NCBI GenBank assembly: GCA_040219935.1
Contig: JAVJUA010000080.1
Span: 62,001 to 126,000, forward strand
Origin: UBA7803 sp040219935
GTDB taxonomy: Bacteria > Pseudomonadota > Gammaproteobacteria > Pseudomonadales > Azotimanducaceae
Direction of reading: 5' to 3'
Length of the DNA stretch: 64,000 bases
Shown: piece by piece, positions 60,317-64,000 of the stretch
Layout: every line of letters begins with the position of its first letter
How positions within the stretch are numbered: the first letter of the stretch is position 1
Made by a program: the position numbers and the translations under genes
The notes under the pieces: model-generated
Told to the model about the DNA's origin: nothing
The model's input: only the letters and a program-made list of their open reading frames with translations
The model's database searches: none

Positions 60317-62563
60317 ATGAGCAACCAAGAACACGGTACCACCGTCGCCAGCAACGAGCCGTCTGAGGCCCGGTGCCCGGTCCTGCGGTCGCCGCACCGG
60401 GCGGTGGGCAGCGCCGCCAACGAGCACTGGTGGCCCAACCAGCTCAACCTGCGGATCCTCCGCCAGAACAACCCGAACGCCAACCCGATGGGGGACGACT
60501 TCGACTACGCGGCCGAGTTCGCCAGCCTCGACTTCGAGGCGTTGGCCAAGGACGTCGATGCCTTGATGACCGATTCCAAGGATTGGTGGCCCGCCGATTA
60601 CGGCCACTACGGCCCCCTGTTCATCCGCATGACCTGGCACGCGGCCGGCACCTATCGGGTGGCCGACGGCCGTGGCGGCGGCGGCTCCGGCGCCCAGCGC
60701 TTCGCGCCGCTGAACAGCTGGCCCGACAACGCCAACCTGGACAAGGCGCGCCGGCTGCTGTGGCCGATCAAGCAGAAGTACGGACGCAGGATCTCCTGGG
60801 CCGATCTGCTGATCTTCGCCGGCAACCGGGCACTGGAGACCATGGGCTTCAGGACCTTCGGCTTCGGCGGCGGTCGCGAAGACATCTGGGCGCCCGAGGA
60901 GGACGTCTACTGGGGCCCCGAAACCACCTGGCTCGGCGACGAGCGCTACAGCGGCGACCGCGAGCTCGCCAACCCGCTGGGTGCCGTGCAGATGGGCCTG
61001 ATCTACGTCAACCCGCAGGGTCCGAACGGCAAGCCGGATCCGGCGGCGGCCGCCCACGACATCCGCGAAACGTTCAGCCGCATGGCCATGAACGACGAGG
61101 AGACCGTGGCGCTGGTGGCCGGCGGCCACACCTTCGGCAAGTGCCACGGCGCCGCGCCGGAGGAAGGCAACGTGGGCCCGGAGCCGGAAGGCGCGGAGCT
61201 GGCGGCGCAGGGCCTCGGCTGGCGCAACGGCTTCGGCACCGGCAAAGGCAACGACACCATCACCAGCGGTCTCGAAGGTGCCTGGACCAACGATCCGGTC
61301 CGCTGGGACAACGGCTACTTCGAGAACCTGTTCGGCTATGAGTGGGAGCTGACCCAGAGCCCGGCCGGCGCGTACCAGTGGACGCCGAAAGACCCGAAGG
61401 CCAAGACCGCCGTGCCGAGTGCCCACGACGCCTCGAAGCGCGAGGCGCCGATGATGGCGACCACCGACATCGCCCTGATCACCGACCCGGCGTACAAGGA
61501 GATTTCCGAGCGCTTCTACAAGGACCCGCAGGCGTTCGCCGATGCGTTCGCGCGCGCCTGGTACAAGCTGCTGCATCGGGACATGGGGCCGATCTCGCGC
61601 TACCTCGGCCCCTGGGTGGCTGACGAAGAGCTCATCTGGCAGGATCCGGTGCCTGCGGTGGATCACAAGCTGGTCGACGACGCCGACATCAAGGCGCTGA
61701 AGGCCAGGATTCTCGACTCCGGCCTGTCGATCTCGCAGCTCGTGTCGACGGCCTGGGCGTCGGCGTCGACCTACCGCGATACGGACAAGCGTGGCGGCGC
61801 CAACGGCGCCCGCATCCGCCTGGCCCCCCAGGCCGGTTGGGACGTGAACAAGCGCGCCGGCGTGGCCCATGTGGTGGAGGCCCTCGAGGGCATCCAGCAG
61901 GAGTTCAATGGGGCGCAAAACGGCGACAAGCAGGTGTCGCTGGCCGACCTCATCGTGCTGGGCGGCTGCGCTGCCGTGGAAGCGGCCGCCAGGCGCGCGG
62001 GCCACGATGTCCAGGTGCCGTTCGCGCCGGGCCGCACCGATGCAGCCCAGGCGCAGACCGACGCCGACTCGTTCGCGCCGCTGGAACCCAGAGCGGACGG
62101 TTTCCGCAACTATCTGCAGAAAGGTGCCAGCCAGCGTGCCGAGCACCTGCTGGTGGACAAGGCCTTCATGCTGACGCTGTCGGCGCCGGAGATGACGGCG
62201 CTGCTGGGCGGCCTGCGGGTGCTCGGTGCCAACGCCGGCGGCTCGAAGCACGGCGTGCTGACCGATCGTCCGGAAACGCTGACCAACGACTTCTTCGTGA
62301 ACCTGCTGGACATGGCGACCGAGTGGCAGCCGACGTCGAAGACCGAGGAGGAGTTCGAAGGCCGTGACCGGGCCAGCGGCAAGGTGCGCTGGACCGGCAC
62401 CCGGGTCGACCTGGCGTTCGGTTCCAACTCCGAGCTGCGGGCCCTGGCCGAGGTCTACGCCACCGACGATGCACAGCAGAAGTTCGTGCGCGACTTCGTA
62501 GCGGCCTGGGACAAGGTCATGAACCTCGACCGCTACGACCTGGCGCGATCGGCAGCGGGCTGA
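60317..62563 (+). CDS. katG: Catalase-peroxidase KatG
   Basis: A 748-residue catalase-peroxidase with both duplicated halves. Distal pocket RMTWHAAGTYR gives the catalytic Arg, Trp and His; Tyr in LIYVNPQGPNG and Met in SRMAMNDEET complete the Met-Tyr-Trp adduct needed for catalase activity; the proximal haem His is in VAGGHTFGKCHG. It removes H2O2 in the cytoplasm. GAGGA lies six bases before ATG 60317; an upstream frame start at 60257 lacks homology. Likely OxyR-controlled. Confidence 0.96.
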   Translation: MSNQEHGTTVASNEPSEARCPVLRSPHRAVGSAANEHWWPNQLNLRILRQNNPNANPMGDDFDYAAEFASLDFEALAKDVDALMTDSKDWWPADYGHYGPLFIRMTWHAAGTYRVADGRGGGGSGAQRFAPLNSWPDNANLDKARRLLWPIKQKYGRRISWADLLIFAGNRALETMGFRTFGFGGGREDIWAPEEDVYWGPETTWLGDERYSGDRELANPLGAVQMGLIYVNPQGPNGKPDPAAAAHDIRETFSRMAMNDEETVALVAGGHTFGKCHGAAPEEGNVGPEPEGAELAAQGLGWRNGFGTGKGNDTITSGLEGAWTNDPVRWDNGYFENLFGYEWELTQSPAGAYQWTPKDPKAKTAVPSAHDASKREAPMMATTDIALITDPAYKEISERFYKDPQAFADAFARAWYKLLHRDMGPISRYLGPWVADEELIWQDPVPAVDHKLVDDADIKALKARILDSGLSISQLVSTAWASASTYRDTDKRGGANGARIRLAPQAGWDVNKRAGVAHVVEALEGIQQEFNGAQNGDKQVSLADLIVLGGCAAVEAAARRAGHDVQVPFAPGRTDAAQAQTDADSFAPLEPRADGFRNYLQKGASQRAEHLLVDKAFMLTLSAPEMTALLGGLRVLGANAGGSKHGVLTDRPETLTNDFFVNLLDMATEWQPTSKTEEEFEGRDRASGKVRWTGTRVDLAFGSNSELRALAEVYATDDAQQKFVRDFVAAWDKVMNLDRYDLARSAAG

Positions 62564-62577
62564 TGATCGCGACGCAG

Positions 62578-62629
62578 GCGGACGGCGGCTGCGCCGTCCG
62601 CACGGCGCCGGGCGGCACCCCCGCCCGGC
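62578..62629. terminator. Two GC hairpins between convergent genes
   Basis: GCGGACGGC/GCCGTCCGC (62578-62586 and 62593-62601) and GCCGGGCGG/CCGCCCGGC (62607-62615 and 62621-62629) are two perfect nine-base stems in the 78-base gap between katG and the converging receptor gene. No U-run follows either side, so they are candidate bidirectional terminators or pause sites only. Confidence 0.45.
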
Positions 62630-62641
62630 GCGCCGCTTCCC

Positions 62642-64000
62642 TCAGAAGTTCCAGGTCAGCTCGAGCTCAAGCTGCCGCCCGCGAATGGCGCCACCCGACA
62701 GATCGCCGCGGAAGCCCTCCGGCGTGCCCGTGTTGCCGCCGGTTCCCGGCACGTTGCCGGCGCCGCGGATGGCCAGCTTGTCGCTCAGGTTCTTACCGAT
62801 GAAGGCGAGCTGCCAGTGGCCGTCCGTGGTTCGCACCCTGACGTTGGCATCGTAGGTGGTGTAGGCGTCATAGGTGGCGTTGGGGTCCGATGAGCTCAGC
62901 GTGGTCTTGCTCTTGAACTGCACGTTGGCAGTGAAGCCGAGCATCAGCGCGCTGCCGAGGGGGCGCTCGTAGTTCGCGGCCACGAAGCCGCTCCACTTGG
63001 GCGCGCCGGGTCGGGTGTTGCCGGCGAGATCCTGACGCAGGTCGGCCTCGGTCTGGCCGGGCTGCAGCGGGCCGCAGCCTTCCGCCGGCGTCTGGCCCAC
63101 GTAGCAGAAGTTCAGGAACTCCGTGTACTCGGAGATCAGATAGCCGAGCGACCCGGAGAGGGTCAGGCCTTCGATCGGCGCCGCCCAGTCGACCTGTACC
63201 TCGGCCCCATAGGTCTCGGAGCCGCCCGCGTTCTCGGTCACGTAGGCGAACTGCTGAGAGTTGAAGAAGTCGACCTGCAGGTCGCGGAACTTGTAGTAGA
63301 AGACCTCGGCGGAGGCCAGCATCGAGCCCTCGAACAGCGACGCCTTGACGCCGAGCTCGCCGCCGCGGTTGTGCTCGGGGTCGAAGATGAAGTCGAAGAA
63401 TCCGGGCGGCGACAGGTTGCTGAGGATGGCGCTGTTGGAGAACCCGCCCGACTTCCAGCCTTCCTTGTACGCCGCGTAGAGGGTGACGTCGTCCGTCGCC
63501 TCCCAGCGCAGGGTCACCTCGGGTATCCAGTCCTTGAAGGTCTGATCGAACTCCGGCCGCGTGGCCGGATTGCCGGGCACGAAGGGAATGAACAGGCCCG
63601 TCACGAACGGGTGCACGTACGGCTGGATGAAGTACGAATCCTTCTCCTCGTGGTGGTAGCGCACCCCGGCAGTGAGCTGCCAGCGCGGGGCGATGTCCCA
63701 GATGATCTCGCCGTACACCGACTCGGTCTTGCCGTCGGTCTCCGACAGCTTGTTGTAGGCGGTGAACTCGTCGTGCGGGTTCGCGATCGCCGGGTTCGAG
63801 TTGCGCGGCCCCAGCACGCCGAGCGGGGTCGGCACGAAGGCGAAGATCACGTCCTGGTCGAACCACAGGTTGGTGTCCTGATAGTAGGCGCCGACCACGA
63901 AGTTCACCGGTGACTCGAGCTTGGTGACCACCCGCAGCTCCGCGGAGTAGTTCTCGAACTTGTTCTCCTCGCCCGCGAAGATCGACGTGAACGCGCCGCC
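62642..64000 (-). CDS. TonB-dependent receptor, 3' part (truncated by window edge)
   Basis: The C-terminal 452 residues of a TonB-dependent receptor; the frame stays open to base 64000, so the plug, TonB box and start lie outside the window. Barrel motifs include the SAELRVVTKLESPVNFVVGA start, VRYHHEEKDSYF, VTLYAAYKEGWKSGGFSNSA (the barrel-turn block found in most TBDRs) and the C-terminal QLELELTWNF with the terminal Phe. Substrate unknown. It converges on katG. Confidence 0.92.
   Translation of the reverse strand, partial: GGAFTSIFAGEENKFENYSAELRVVTKLESPVNFVVGAYYQDTNLWFDQDVIFAFVPTPLGVLGPRNSNPAIANPHDEFTAYNKLSETDGKTESVYGEIIWDIAPRWQLTAGVRYHHEEKDSYFIQPYVHPFVTGLFIPFVPGNPATRPEFDQTFKDWIPEVTLRWEATDDVTLYAAYKEGWKSGGFSNSAILSNLSPPGFFDFIFDPEHNRGGELGVKASLFEGSMLASAEVFYYKFRDLQVDFFNSQQFAYVTENAGGSETYGAEVQVDWAAPIEGLTLSGSLGYLISEYTEFLNFCYVGQTPAEGCGPLQPGQTEADLRQDLAGNTRPGAPKWSGFVAANYERPLGSALMLGFTANVQFKSKTTLSSSDPNATYDAYTTYDANVRVRTTDGHWQLAFIGKNLSDKLAIRGAGNVPGTGGNTGTPEGFRGDLSGGAIRGRQLELELTWNF

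Noticed and set aside
60227..62251. A 674-codon minus-strand open frame opposite katG
   Set aside because: Mirror of katG codons; katG has all catalytic residues, and the antisense product has no recognisable fold.
1..64000. tRNA, rRNA and CRISPR arrays
   Set aside because: No cloverleaf-like segment ending in CCA, no rRNA-like stretch and no regularly spaced direct repeats of 23-40 bases were seen.

Overview
The window is a gene-dense, GC-rich bacterial chromosome segment of about 64 kb with roughly 56 protein-coding genes, no rRNA, tRNA or CRISPR array that I could see, and almost no long non-coding stretches. The content points to an aerobic, Gram-negative proteobacterium, most likely a gammaproteobacterium living on hydrophobic or oligotrophic substrates. 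Supporting features are three TonB-dependent receptors, an RND pump, a PqiABC envelope-lipid transporter, a catalase-peroxidase, exported PQQ-type propeller enzymes and much acyl-CoA chemistry (two acyl-CoA ligases, a class III CoA-transferase, MaoC hydratases, a thiolase-fold enzyme with a DUF35 partner). No species-level claim is made.

Layout. 0-1.6 kb: NAD(P)-binding saccharopine-dehydrogenase-like protein coupled to a DUF2269-like membrane protein. 1.6-3.5 kb: a scarred zone with a startless coding remnant, an exported protein, the tail of an IS91-type transposase, a truncated ParE-type toxin and an intact Phd/YefM-type antitoxin under a long inverted repeat. 3.5-13.5 kb: DUF2306-like membrane protein, AraC regulator, PQQ dehydrogenase with an N-terminal haem domain, MelB-type symporter, BCCT transporter, SLC13-type permease and a glycosidase-like lipoprotein. 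13.6-20 kb: methyltransferase divergent from a LysR regulator, macro-domain protein, tiny lysine-rich protein, an unknown gene, an exported MsrB-MsrA pair, a SnoaL-like protein and an APC permease. 20-32.8 kb: M28 peptidase and TonB receptor; on the other strand a run of envelope or stress genes (lipoprotein-like methyltransferase, GNAT, AsmA/DUF748, di-iron MBL-fold protein, GFA protein, small membrane protein, RDD protein, PVA-dehydrogenase-like propeller).

32.9-48.5 kb: LLM oxidoreductase plus CoA-transferase; a TetR-HlyD-ABC ATPase-ABC permease export operon preceded by two tandem palindromic operators; an MFS_3 exporter; an RND adaptor/pump pair; an acyl-CoA ligase coupled to an MFS transporter. 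48.5-52 kb: a PqiABC operon in which PqiA is split into two proteins. 52-56 kb: TonB receptor with an unusual leader hairpin, and an outer-membrane protein built of two tandem OmpA-like barrels. 56-60 kb: a tightly coupled catabolic operon (acyl-CoA ligase, split MaoC hydratase, Cys-less thiolase-fold enzyme, DUF35 protein) that resembles the hydratase-aldolase modules of steroid side-chain degradation. 60-64 kb: katG and a third TonB receptor cut by the window edge.

The only gene-free interval above 300 bases is 1599-1965, which holds the coding remnant described below. The most notable items are the probable retro-aldol operon, the double-barrel outer-membrane protein, the tandem TetR operators, the toxin-antitoxin/IS91 scar and the ribosome-site-sequestering leader of the receptor at 52.1-54.5 kb.
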